Positions 54,171 through 64,000 of a stretch of DNA of 64,000 bases are shown piece by piece. The notes beneath the pieces were generated by a model, which worked only from the letters and a program-made list of their open reading frames with translations, searched no databases and was not told the DNA's origin. Each line of letters starts with the position of its first letter. Within the stretch, counting starts at the first letter, position 1. This DNA is from Leptidea sinapis. Its lineage: Eukaryota; Arthropoda; Insecta; Lepidoptera; Pieridae. The position numbers and the translations under genes were made by a program. The DNA lies in NCBI RefSeq assembly GCF_905404315.1, contig NC_066297.1, positions 3,596,001-3,660,000 on the forward strand. Reading direction: 5' to 3'.

Positions 54171-55669
54171 AAGATAAGTCTACCTAAGTTACGCGGACGC
54201 GCTTCAGGCGTATCAGACTGCCGGTTGCTGGCTTTTAAGGTACATAAGGGCGTAGCAGCAAGCTTACGTCGGGTGATGAACACTCGGCGACCGCGACAGA
54301 TGCAGATCGCTCTACACTAGCACTGCACCCGATCATGCACTTGTTATAACAAAAATTACTTACAAAATATATATATAGTATATTGTTGCTGCGGAAATTA
54401 ACTTGAAAATAATTCGAATTATGTTTTTATTCTTAAAAAATTGCTTTGAACGAACCGATTGTAATGGGGCTGGTAAAAATTATCTAAGACTGAATTATAT
54501 TACTAGTGAAAAACATGATAGAACGCATAACGCAATCATTTTCATTAAAAATACATTTTAAAAAAAACATTAGTATATTTTAATCTTTTAAAAAAACTAC
54601 ATGGGCAATAGCACTTATTAAGCAACATTAGGGTCTGTTTAATGAAACATAAATTCAGTAAATTATTCAAGAAGGTAGGTGCAGATATTTCCATCCATGA
54701 ACAGCACTACAACAGTCGACATAAAAGCGAACGGCGTAATATCAACAGAGCGAGGATTAACATTAAGGAGTGTTATATTGGTGGGGCCCGACTGCGGACG
54801 GCTCGGCAGGCTGCACACGCGACGTGTTATCGCCGCTACCACACAAACCAAACCCCAAACGGCGACTGTCATGCTAACGGATCAAGGTCACACACACCGG
54901 AAGAAAACATGCATGAACCATTGTAGACATCGCAGTGCTTTTACAAAACGCATTGTTTGTGATCTTCGTCGCCAAGCCTATATCGATCAGTATTTTTTTT
55001 TACGAAATATTGATAGTCCGTTATAAATGAGCGTATAATTTAATGAATAAACCGACATCGACGCCGAGATCAAAATGACTGGTTATTATCAAATGGCGGG
55101 CTCGTATGCACTAGGCCTTAGGGCGCGGCAAGATACTGTCCAATTTGCGATTAAAACGAGCTATTTCAGTTTCGGTAACACGGAGGCGTTCTTGAGTGTC
55201 TCCTCCACCGCCCCCCAACCTCCTCCTCCTCGTCCGAATAGCATTAACAGACGACAACAATCAGCAGGGATACTAATTATTTATATCCATAATTTTAACT
55301 ATAATTAGTATGGTGTGTGTCATTTTGTCATATAGACCAGGAAGCGTTAATTTTCCTCCCATATCAGATAAATATAAGTTTCTTCGTGCAGGTCAAGCTA
55401 CGCTAAAATTATATAATTAAAAATGACTAGTATAACATAACCATTGAATATGTCTTAATATATAAATATATATGTATCGTGGCTAGCATTGGTCATGCTA
55501 AGCTGCGGTAATCACTTGCGAGTTCATTGCTGTTGTAATCCTTAAAACCTGTTGTAATCTAATTCAAATAGTTCAGAGTTAAGAGCAAATGTTCGACAGA
55601 TTGTGGTTCACGAACGTAAGTAAGGTAACGATAACTGCCACAATCTTATATCTTTAAACGAGCAATTCT
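54171..55669. other. Stretch with overlapping open frames, gene not established
   Basis: At 54640-55030 three frames stay open together: plus 54642-54926, plus 54679-55026 and minus 54663-54872. The plus strand has a donor-like AAG|GTAGGT at 54673 and the minus frame has GPTNITLLNVNPRSVDI. None of these is recognised and their overlap argues against a clear coding choice. The remainder is AT-rich. Confidence 0.35.
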
Positions 55670-55780
55670 TGTGTTTATATAATCTGAATCTCGGAAACGG
55701 CTCAAACGATTTTAACAAAATTTAGTATATAGGGGATTTCGGGGGCGATAAATAGATCTAGCTAGAGTTCAATTAAAAAA
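55670..55780 (+). repeat. Family F SINE/LINE-like fragment, copy F2
   Basis: Carries AATCTCGGAAACGGCTCAAA then CGATTTTAACAAAATTTAGT, the same theme as 59865-59910 (GATTTTGATGAAATTTAGTA). Short and divergent. Confidence 0.45.
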
Positions 55781-55859
55781 AATGTATTTTTATCCGTGTT
55801 TTAATGAGCAACCGCTACAATAAGATTAGAATACAATGGTAAATTTCGCCACTATATAC

Positions 55860-55965
55860 AAGACTATAATAGCTCACATTGGGTGATTCGAATCCAGATA
55901 TCCTATTAGTTTTTTTTTTTTCAAGTTTTGTACATTCTTAAAAATCGTCGTCCGGATATTAGTTT
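55860..55965 (+). repeat. Family E tRNA-derived SINE-like repeat, copy E2
   Basis: ACATTGGGTGATTCGAATCC (with a B-box-like TTCGAATCC), then a T-run and CAAGTTTTGTACATTCTTAA, then GTCCGGATATTAG. The inverse order is seen at 16115-16260. Relative to E1 a segment between the two halves of the tRNA-like head is deleted. Confidence 0.62.
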
Positions 55966-56949
55966 ATTATTCACATAAACACTAAGAGAGGCATTACATT
56001 TGAGCTTGGTTACTTTTGTATTTAAATACAGTTTCAAATAGACTGCTAAATGTTATTTTTTTATAATAATACTAAAATAACGACGCGACTTGATGATTTT
56101 AGCCACCGAAAAATGCTGATATAGCATATTTAGCGTGTTGACGAACCTACTACTAGATGGAGATAGACTGTGGAGATAAATGATGTGCTTTACACAGAAC
56201 TGAAACTTTCGTGGAGTACACGTCAAGGTCTTAGTCTCAACAAATTCGTAAAAAAGATCGGAGCGAGCGTGAGTCGCCACCTGCGGCAATATAAGGCGAG
56301 TGGTGGAAATGGATGATGTGGAATATATTATGATAATGTAGAGAAACGTCGGTACTTCCGGGAAAGATGCGATGGTTATGCGAGTGATCATTTACAAAGT
56401 TCAAAACCATTTATATTATTAGCAACCAGCCTACAAACTACGCCATCATATATATTCTCGTTACGAATATTAATTTGACTAATTCAATCATTGATTTACA
56501 TTTCCGAGCATCGAGCAAGAGATAAAATGTGCACAAATAGACGGCGAGTGTGTTCAATATAAATTATTAGAAATACATATTGCTTTGGCATATCATAAAA
56601 CATACAATCTTACCGGAATACAGCCATAAGCCCACACCTATGTCATTGAACTTACCTGGAAATAAAACAAAGTAACATTAGCGAGTGTAGCTGCAACTTG
56701 AGCTATATAATTATGAGTAGGTAAACATACTCACTGTATTTATAACAGTATATCATTATTATTTTTACAATAAGTATTCGATATCACAATGTCTTATTAC
56801 TGTGCTTATTATTGTAACATTGTATAGTGAATAATGTTGTTGTTCCACCAAATTGTGTGTAATATAAAAGTAAGGGTCGTTTCATACAGCCGCGGCTCAC
56901 TGCCGTGACTGATATATCCGAACTGCCGACTTAGAGATGCGTACTGGAT
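55966..56949. other. Stretch with no recognised gene
   Basis: The 112-codon minus frame at 56053-56391 has no domain recognised; its two ends are AT-driven. No repeat shared with the rest of the window was noticed. Confidence 0.4.
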
Positions 56950-57112
56950 CATCATCATCATTTCAGCCGGATGACGTCCACTGCTGGACAAAGGTCTCGA
57001 CCAAAGATCGCCATGACAATCGGTCCTTCGTTGCCCTCATTTAACGTCCATCTTGTGGGGTGCCTACCAATTACGTCTTCCGGTACGTGGTCCGTCGAGC
57101 TATGTGCCATGC
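56950..57112 (-). pseudogene. RTE-like LINE C-terminal scrap
   Basis: ATCATCATCATTTCAGCCGG at one end is the simple-repeat tail of the same LINE family as 40981-41290. The shared part runs through GACGTCCACTGCTGGACAAA and GTCTTCCGGTACGTGGTC. Internal deletions leave only scattered codons of the C-terminus. Confidence 0.72.
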
Positions 57113-58019
57113 CCCATAGATTACTGTGTAACAATAATTTTCAAGCCCGTAAGTTACCTATGTATCTAAATGATGAGAATAGAATAGGTGGAATGTAACA
57201 AAATCTAGCAGATTGCGCTTAATAACCTTACTTGCTTGAGGATCTATGTATGTTTGTGTGCTTAAAGCAGCAATTTTACGTGCAATAAAATTTTACGCCA
57301 ACTTAAGCAATACTAAAGACTAATTTTTATCCACGCTGAATACAATAATTTATTAAAACGACACGAAAAATCACTTTAGAATCAAAATTGGCCTACATGA
57401 ACAAAATAATATACGAATAATTAACAAAAGTAACCTAAATAAAATCTTCTTCATTTCTTTTGTATGGGCGACAGCGTGCGTCTTCAATATACGAAGTCGC
57501 GCGCGTGTGTTTCGACCGTGTGGAGAGTCCACGAGGCGTGCGTTTGTTTGACAAACGAGTCGCTATTAGGGCTGCTATATATTTCGCGGGCGCGGGCCTC
57601 CCGAGCGGGAGTTTAATATGTTGTAACGAGCTGCTCTGTATACATGGGAATCTGTTGCCATGCGCATTATGAACGCATATTTTTGATTCCACGATTTCCT
57701 AAAAATAACAAACGAGCCAAAAGATTTATTGAGTATCTTTATTTTTGTTTCCTAACTTTAAATGTTTCTCTTCGTCGTAATGTCTCGTTTGTGCTAGGAA
57801 TGACTGCGTAAGTGATGCCACATGAATACCGCTGCTTCTGCAATACCACTTTAGCTTGGACATAGTCGCGAGAATCGTAGTAGAGAGCGTGTTCAAATAG
57901 CAGGTCTCATATACACATGGTCTGGCCATAAATACCTACAATTAAGAAATAATATTTCTTTTGAATTCATTCTTATATGAGTAAATTCAAATTAATCTAT
58001 GTTCAATTGCTCCAAATTA
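57113..58019. other. Stretch with a GC-rich block
   Basis: 57450-57620 is CpG-rich (GCGACAGCGTGCGTC, CGCGGGCGCGGGCCTCCCGA). Open frames on both strands (57435-57692 minus, 57460-57672 plus) overlap and have no domain. A promoter or conserved non-coding element is possible but not shown. Confidence 0.35.
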
Positions 58020-58750
58020 CAATCGGGCCCCCATATTTAAGGATTGGCGAACAGACTTAGTTCTGCAGCATACGCGGTTAAAAAGATTAGACAATTAACT
58101 TTAAATTTAGTAATTTCCATACTATTATGTCCTATGGTATATTGCTATGGGGCAACGCTGCCGATATTAATACAATATTTGTGCTGCAGAAGAGGGCTAT
58201 TCGCGCTATTTATAACCTAAGGAATCATTGAGAGCAAAATTCAAAGAAATTAACATCTTGACTGTTGCTTCTCAATATATTCTTGATAATGTAATGTATG
58301 TTCATAAATGAATTTGCTAGAAACTGTCATAACCATAATGTTAACACCAGGAACAGATATAAACTTATAATGCCTACTAGTCGAGTTAGTTAATCTTTTG
58401 TAGGGCGATGTATATAGTTTTACAATAAGATCCCAGAAAATTTTCAAAACAAAAGTATTACGTTATTCAAAAGAATTGTTAAAAAACGTTTGTGTGGTAA
58501 AGGTTACTTACTATAACATAAATGACTTTCTTAATGATACCACAGATTGGGAATGGAGTGACCGCCCTCAGGCTATTAAATAATAATTTCAATTGTACAA
58601 TATTACTTTGTAAATATATTTTTCGCTGAGTTTGTTGCGCCCGTTCTTCTCAGGTCTGAGGCATTCATTTTGGAATGGGTGGTAGTTTTTGACTTTCAAT
58701 AAGTGATGTCACATCCTACTTTGAATAAAAATATTTGAATTTGAATTTGT
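58020..58750 (+). pseudogene. Jockey/CR1-like LINE 3' end
   Basis: Broken plus frames read IMSYGILLWGNAADI, VLQKRAIRAIYNLRN and, in shifting frames, ILTVASQYILDNVMYVH and YYNINDFLNDTTDWE, the canonical C-terminal order of this LINE type. The tail follows (CGCTGAGTTTGTTGCGCCCG, TTCTCAGGTCTGAGGC, GAATAAAAATATTTGAATTT), shared with 23285-23425. The upstream catalytic part is missing and several frameshifts are present, so it is inactive. Confidence 0.88.
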
Positions 58751-59084
58751 GAAAGTACCGGGCTACTGATACGCACGGTGCAACTTTCCGATTGCGAGAG
58801 ATAAAATCTGGCCATCCAAACAGTCTTTGTACCTACAAAAGAAAATTCTGACTATTGTAGGAAGCAACTGAGTTAATTCTGGGAAATAAATTTAACATCT
58901 AGGACACGAGTCAGAGCTTATAAGAACCACCATTTAACCTATAATTTTAGTATTCTCAAATAGCAGTAAACCTGCGTCTTCTTGGAGTTCAATTTTACTA
59001 TGTTTTGTGAGCGCATTCGCCAACTATGTAGAGCACGGTCCCTATTTGATATTCTGTTCTTGTTGAAGTTAAAAAGCAAACCTC
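58751..59084. other. Stretch with no recognised gene
   Basis: No shared repeat or domain noticed. Confidence 0.35.
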
Positions 59085-59245
59085 TTTTTTTTATGGAATA
59101 GGAGGACAAACGAGCGTACGGGTCACCTGTTGTTAAGTGATCACCGCCGCCCATACTCTCTTGCAACACCAGAGGAATCACAGGAGCGTTGCCGGCCTTT
59201 AAGGAAGGTGTACGCGCTTTTTTACCTCGCGCTGTCATGCGCATT
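59085..59245 (-). repeat. Jockey-like LINE 3' tail (J3)
   Basis: On plus: TTTTTTTTATGGAATAGGAG, CATACTCTCTTGCAACACCA, then GAATCACAGGAGCGTTGCCG and GGCCTTTAAGGAAGG. It is the inverse of the 3' end of J2 and matches J1. Only the last few codons and the tail are kept. Confidence 0.75.
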
Positions 59246-59837
59246 GCAATGAAAGCCCCAGATTTTCAGCTGTCCCTTATATACTCAGTTGGTATATAGA
59301 CGAACTAAGTAATGAAATAATAAAAACAAAGAAATATTTGCACCAGGGCTCGGCTCAGAGTTGGACCGAATGAGCTCGGTGAGTTGTGAGCGGTGACCCT
59401 CTGAGATCGTATCCAGCCCGTTGAACAAGATTCACTAGGAGGTATCAATAGTAAATACACGAAGGTTATTCCAATAACCGTGATCAAGTCACATACACTA
59501 AAGTCAAGGCGTATGGGCTTGTCTGGAGCCTTCTCGAACGTCTCAGAGTAGTTAAAAATCTGATGTAAGAATCATCTACATTTCTAGCGAGATTTATGTA
59601 ATGTAATTATACCAACAACTACAGTTTTCGTGACACTAGGTACCCTAATAGCCCTCTAATGAGCACAAACAGAATGGGAGCCGTCAAAGCTAGAGCCTTT
59701 GAAAGATTTATCAGTCACATCAAAAACACAGCGGAACTTCAACATTCAATAGCGCTTTGCCAAGAAAATGGCGAGTTAACTTAAATGACAATCACATATT
59801 AAATACTATCCTTACTTCCCAACAAATAACATTATAA
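59246..59837. other. Stretch with no recognised gene
   Basis: No coding frame with a domain. Confidence 0.4.
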
Positions 59838-60165
59838 ATGTGAATGTAAGTTTTTTTGTTAAGCTTTCACGACTTGACCACTGAAATGATTTTGATGAAA
59901 TTTAGTACAGAGATAGAATAGAACTTGGAAAACGACATAGCTTTTATCAAGAATAGGAGATTTGGAGGGGTTGAAATAGGGGGTGGAAGTTTGTATGGAA
60001 GTTTGTCATTATCAATAATGACAACGTGAAACATTGTATGTAGGCACTTGATAAGAAATAAATAATAAAGGCAAAAAAAACGTAGTTTATAAAAATGTAT
60101 TAACCACAGCAGTTTGTATGTGACTAAAGTTACTATTCCAAGTGGACAAAGTCGCAGGCAAAAGC
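59838..60165 (+). repeat. Family F SINE/LINE-like repeat, copy F1
   Basis: Contains GAAATGATTTTGATGAAATT, then GGGTGGAAGTTTGTATGG, and ends CAAAGTCGCAGGCAAAAGCT followed by AGTA. The ending is of a type I have seen in lepidopteran repeats. Non-coding, class unsure. Confidence 0.55.
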
Positions 60166-60195
60166 TAGTAATTTATAAGAACGTAAGATAGCGTC

Positions 60196-60414
60196 ATGTA
60201 TTTCGGTCTGAAGGGCGCCGTAGCTAGTGAAATTACTGGGCAAATGAGACATAACTTCTCATGTCTCAAGGTGACGAGCGCAGTTCCAGTGCTGATCTGA
60301 TTTTTTGGGGTTTTTCAGGAATCCTGAACGGCACAGCATTGTAATGAGCAGGGCGCATCAATTACCATCAGCTGACCGTCCTGCTCGTCTCGTCCCTTAT
60401 TTACATAAAAAAAA
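60196..60414 (-). repeat. Family A SINE-like repeat, copy A12
   Basis: The 5' third is missing; it starts at ATGTATTTCGGTCTGAAGGG and ends at the A tail after CGTCTCGTCCCTTATTTACA. Confidence 0.86.
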
Positions 60415-60854
60415 TGTTAACTAATAAATTACAATGACGATTAATGTGTGAACTCTGTGTCTATACTGAACATGTGTTTCAGAAGTGAACACTGTAACGA
60501 CATCAGCCCATGTTGGAGCCATTTAAAAACTCAATAGTTAAAAGGATTCAATCAATGTTAGCACAGAGCTCGTAAATTAGCAAAGAGCTCTTTTAGCGGT
60601 AATTACTTAGGCGTTTCGAAAACAGCCGCCTCCTAATGGGACAAAGGGTTAAATAATGGCTGGCCACAAATAAAATACCATTAATTTCACTCGGCGCTGC
60701 TCTGCTAATGAAAACGAACAACTAGTGAATTTATGTTTGCCTGGTTGTGACTTGCTGCCCTCTCGGTGAATCACAAAACTGATTGCGAGGATATACCGCA
60801 GCGTGGGTACTGCTGATGACCAACTGAACATACGATACCCACTCTTAGTTCAAC
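60415..60854. other. Stretch with no recognised gene
   Basis: The middle (60560-60700) has homeodomain-like TAATTA and AATTAG words in moderately GC-rich DNA. No gene recognised. Confidence 0.35.
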
Positions 60855-61113
60855 CATACCCATTACAATGCAGTGCCTCATCCTCCAATGCTCAGGATTC
60901 TTGAAAAACCCAAATATTCTGAGCGGCACTACAATTGCGCTCGTCACCTTGAGACATAAGAAGTTAAGTATCATTTGCCCAGGAATTTCACTAGCTATGG
61001 CTCCCTTCAGACCGAAACACAGTAAAGTTTACACATTACTGCTTCACGGCACGTATCACAGCGCGGAGTCCTTAATTTTTTACTTGTCCGTGCTTCACGG
61101 CAAAAATAGGCGC
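60855..61113 (+). repeat. Family A SINE-like repeat, copy A13, rearranged
   Basis: Starts inside the element at TACCCATTACAATGCAGTGC. Near its end the phrase CTTCACGGCA occurs twice (about 61042 and 61093) around a 40-base insertion-like segment, so it is duplicated or recombined there. Confidence 0.8.
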
Positions 61114-62040
61114 AGAATACCTTGGACCAGTTCGACCCACTCTATGACGTCACAAATTACTGAAATTTATGTATTTATTCAGCCTTTAGGATAATACCTT
61201 TCTCGTGACCAATAATCTGTCGTGAGACACTAACACTCTTGAGTGTTTATGTTGTTTGCGCCGCAATTGTCTATACTCTCTGTTGCAAGCTATACTGTAG
61301 ACAACAGACGCATTAGTATCTGATTGGCTAATCTAATGCCAATTGACTCTCGCGCAGGTAATAACTAATTGTCACCGGCACAGTCGCACGCATATTCATA
61401 CATTCATCAGAAGTGACGAGCATATTCGCATCGCATCAAAGTACTCGGTGTAAAGCGTTCATTCACCAAACGCCTATCAGACACACACTTTAGCACCTCA
61501 AGAATGTTCCTAGAGGATTAGCGGGGACCCACAGCAGACCATCTTTTCCTCAAAACTTAAGGTATGTCTGTCTATTGGCTCGCCGTACCTAATTTTCATT
61601 TTTAATATCATATGTTTTCCTATGCACGTGCACGAGCTTATACATACGTAATGAATGTTTAATGTGTATATCATTGATATTAATTTAGAAAATAGAAACC
61701 AATGAAAATAATAATAATTAACGAATTATTAGCAGTCTTTACTCAACTCTGGAACACGGAAACTAGAAATATATTTTAGTATCATCACAAAATTAATGTA
61801 TTACATATAGATAATTTATATGTCTAGATAGAGTCTCTTCCTGTTAAACAACCGATAAAAACAGGCCAGGAATATTAGTTTTGTGTGCGTGACAAGCCAC
61901 GTCTTACACTCGCGATTTGTATGACACTGTGTTAGTGTGCGTGCATTGCTCAAAATAGAAGTTAAATCTAAACTTAATTTTTTTCGACGTTTTCACAGCT
62001 ACCATAGTTCATCTAGACGTATAAATGATCTAAGGTATTT
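61114..62040. other. Stretch with no recognised gene
   Basis: 61380-61570 is less AT-rich and ends in a donor-like AAG|GTATGT at 61560, which could be the end of a non-coding first exon. No protein frame supports this. Confidence 0.35.
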
Positions 62041-62330
62041 TTTTATGCACATAATCGACGAGACGAGCAGGACGTTCAGCTGATGGTAATTGATACGCCC
62101 TGCTTATAACAATGCAGCGCCGTTTAGGATTCTTGAAAAACCGAAAAATTCTGAGCGGCACTACAATTATTGCTCTCGTCACCTTGAGACACTTATGTCT
62201 CCTACATACATCTTAATGTTAAGTCTCATTTGCCCAGTAATTTCACTAGCTACGGCGCCCTTCAGACCGAAACACAGTAATGTTTATATATTATTATTAT
62301 TATTGCTTCACGGCAGAAATAAGCGGTATC
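62041..62330 (+). repeat. Family A SINE-like repeat, copy A14
   Basis: Starts CGACGAGACGAGCAGGACGT. A small insertion (CTCCTACATACATC) sits after GACACTTATGT, and an ATT simple repeat interrupts the 3' part. Ends in GCTTCACGGCAGAAATAAGC, so it lacks the last segment. Confidence 0.84.
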
Positions 62331-63334
62331 ACACACATAATACGAAAAACAAAAGTTTATCGCAAGCTTCTTGTAAGCTAAGCTAGAACCAATAAGAAAT
62401 ACCTACGACGTACGGCCCGTTCAGTTGGAATTATCTGAAGAGCGCAGGTTAGATAGAGCCGTGTTCCTCACAAATAATTCATGTGACGATATTCATTCCA
62501 TATTAAAAATTCAATCGTACGATCCGAGCTATGCAAAAATCAGATCGGGAGCTTATTACCTGACGCGGAGAGTGAGGGGGGGACGGTCTCCGGGGGGGCC
62601 GGGGGTCGAGACGCGTCGCACATAATATTAGAGCGAGTTTATTGATGCGGTGACTTGTGTCTAACGCTGATGCGTAATAAAATGGAGGAGGCAATTTATT
62701 CACCGATTATCATGTCCACTCGCGAGTAAAGAACATGACAAATGAGTAAGGCTATCCGCCAGGCGGGCGACTGAACGTTCATGTTGTTACAGAGCGACAG
62801 GAAAACTAAATAATGGACGTAATGTGGGGCATGGAGACGTTACTGTGAGGAAAACGAGACTTCATTGCAGATTCCTTCCGGCGCAGCACAGAATGGAATG
62901 GAGCTTTATTTGTACGGGAAATATGCAATAGACCATTTGCAATTCGATTTTACTACTCATTTTATTTTTGACTATATCTTTTGCATTATATTGTTTTATT
63001 TAACATAGTTTTATGTATGTATACATGTTATTTCTAACATAATACTTAGTCTGGCTATAAATACTGTTGCAATTAAAAATAAGCAAAATATTATATTTGA
63101 ATTTGGAATCTGTCATTTTTATATGATTTTTCATTGAGTTTTAGGCTTGAGCTCATTTAGGCGCTAATACAGTGGGGTGATAAAGAGAACCGAATCGATG
63201 TGATTGCATTACACATTGTAGGTAGGTAGGTAAAACTCTCCATACGCTTGGTATTAGTAAAATGTTTGTGTACATACCGGGCTATTAATAGGTGTTCGTG
63301 ACAGAAAAATATCTGACCCTCCAAGTAGTGTTCA
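62331..63334. other. Stretch with a GC-rich tract
   Basis: 62565-62620 is a G-rich tract (GTGAGGGGGGGACGG, CCGGGGGGGCCGGGGG). No convincing coding frame. Otherwise AT-rich. Confidence 0.4.
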
Positions 63335-63455
63335 TACGAAAAAGGAGGTCAAAGCAGTTAATGAAAGAATTCGAAGAAATCCTGTCCGAGAGCAAAAGAT
63401 ATAATCTCGGGAGATGAAGGACTCTACCGTACTGCAACCAATGGATACCACTTCG
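63335..63455 (+). pseudogene. Mariner/Tc1-like transposase scrap
   Basis: The plus frame reads KKEVKAVNERIRRNPVREQK, then a stop, then SREMK. This matches the helix-turn-helix part of mariner-like transposases (usual pattern RIRRNP.RKQKI..REM). About 40 codons only, with a stop inside. The long minus frame across it (63332-63691) is a shadow. Confidence 0.65.
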
Positions 63456-64000
63456 AATAAGCTTTTCATATTTAAAATTGTTTTATATTTATGTATTAAA
63501 CTAACACTGTAAAAGTAATAATAGTTATTTGCAATAGAATTTTTTTTTTGTTTCAGTCGGTATTTATGGCAAGACAAGGTATGAGTATAATAGCATCTTT
63601 GGTAAACGACACGACAAATATACAAAGGTAAACAAACCATCAAACCGGCGAAGCATTTCGTGAGGTACTTACTATATAATATCATTGGCATGTTGAGATA
63701 AGTAATAATTAATTTGGAAGATCCGGAAATTTCCGGACTGCGTGGTAGCCGATACCCTTTTTAATATCCCTTGAAAGCGCCCTTTGAGGGCCGGCTGGCA
63801 TTTGACGGAAACTATATTATCATACCGCTTCTGCGAGGGTGTATTATGATAAATAGTTGGTGTCAGGTGAGGTGCTGGTGAGGACTCAGCGGGATCCGAG
63901 TGAATCCTCTATCTATCACGGCTGCATCATGTTGCCAACGAGTGTTATCTTAAGTCCGTCCATACTTTATCTTTTATTTTTCAGTTTATCTTTTCGCAAA
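63456..64000. other. Stretch with no recognised gene
   Basis: A palindromic phrase GGAAATTTCC lies at about 63726. No coding frame or shared repeat. Confidence 0.4.

Noticed and set aside
54663..55026. Overlapping frames on both strands near a donor-like site
   Set aside because: Three phases remain open together, which argues that composition and not selection keeps them open; no protein is recognised. Left as unexplained sequence.
61380..61566. Non-coding first exon ending at AAG|GTATGT
   Set aside because: The donor fits the consensus, but single donor-like sites are common and no promoter or protein frame supports an exon.
1..64000. CRISPR array, bacterial operon, phage or plasmid backbone
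   Set aside because: No spaced direct repeats, no packed genes with ribosome-binding sites and no prokaryotic gene families. The elements present are those of an insect nuclear genome.

Overview
The window looks like an intergenic or intronic stretch of an insect nuclear genome, most likely a moth or butterfly. It is AT-rich, has no bacterial-style gene packing, and is crowded with Tc1/mariner, PIF/Harbinger, RTE, CR1/Jockey-like, RNase-H-bearing and restriction-endonuclease-type LINE remains, plus several SINE-like and fold-back families. I recognise the general type of these repeats from lepidopteran DNA, but no family name was checked. No host protein-coding gene could be identified with confidence. 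One short GC-rich stretch (about 51.1 kb) and one GC-rich block behind a TATA-like box (about 9.4-9.66 kb) are the best candidates for host exon or promoter sequence.

Layout. 1-16 kb: a frameshifted Tc1 element (1.0-2.7 kb), two tRNA-bearing fold-back repeats (3.7 and 6.7 kb), three copies of the commonest repeat (family A), CR1/Jockey-like LINE debris on the minus strand (8.0-9.1 and 10.7-11.2 kb), a truncated 3' end of the RLE retrotransposon (10.4 kb) and two small fold-back elements side by side (11.5-11.8 kb). 16-31 kb: more SINE, C-family and LINE pieces, including an RTE inserted in a C element (18.2-19.6 kb), a C element inserted in a B element (20.9-21.6 kb), fold-backs at 23.0, 23.8 and 27.3 kb, and a 5'-truncated LINE with a perfect 13-bp target duplication (29.96-30.82 kb). 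31.9-34.8 kb: the largest open frame, 935 codons, encoding a reverse transcriptase with a zinc finger and a restriction-like endonuclease. Relics of the same family lie at 10.4, 26.3 and 38.9 kb.

35-50 kb: a mariner relic, a GC-rich block with an inverted-repeat motif, a tRNA-derived SINE, and mixed SINE, C-family and LINE fragments, ending with a 706-bp fold-back element (47.4-48.1 kb). 50-64 kb: a PIF/Harbinger element with TAA target duplications and only the start of its transposase (50.2-50.75 kb), the second copy of a TTAA-bounded repeat (52.0 kb; first copy at 14.6 kb), LINE tails and six more family A copies.

The genes present are transposon genes. The RLE element is the only one whose coding region looks intact. 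Everything else is frameshifted, internally deleted or 5'-truncated, and the short elements would depend on enzymes supplied by other copies. Nested insertions give a partial relative age order: B before C at 21 kb, and C before RTE at 18-19 kb.
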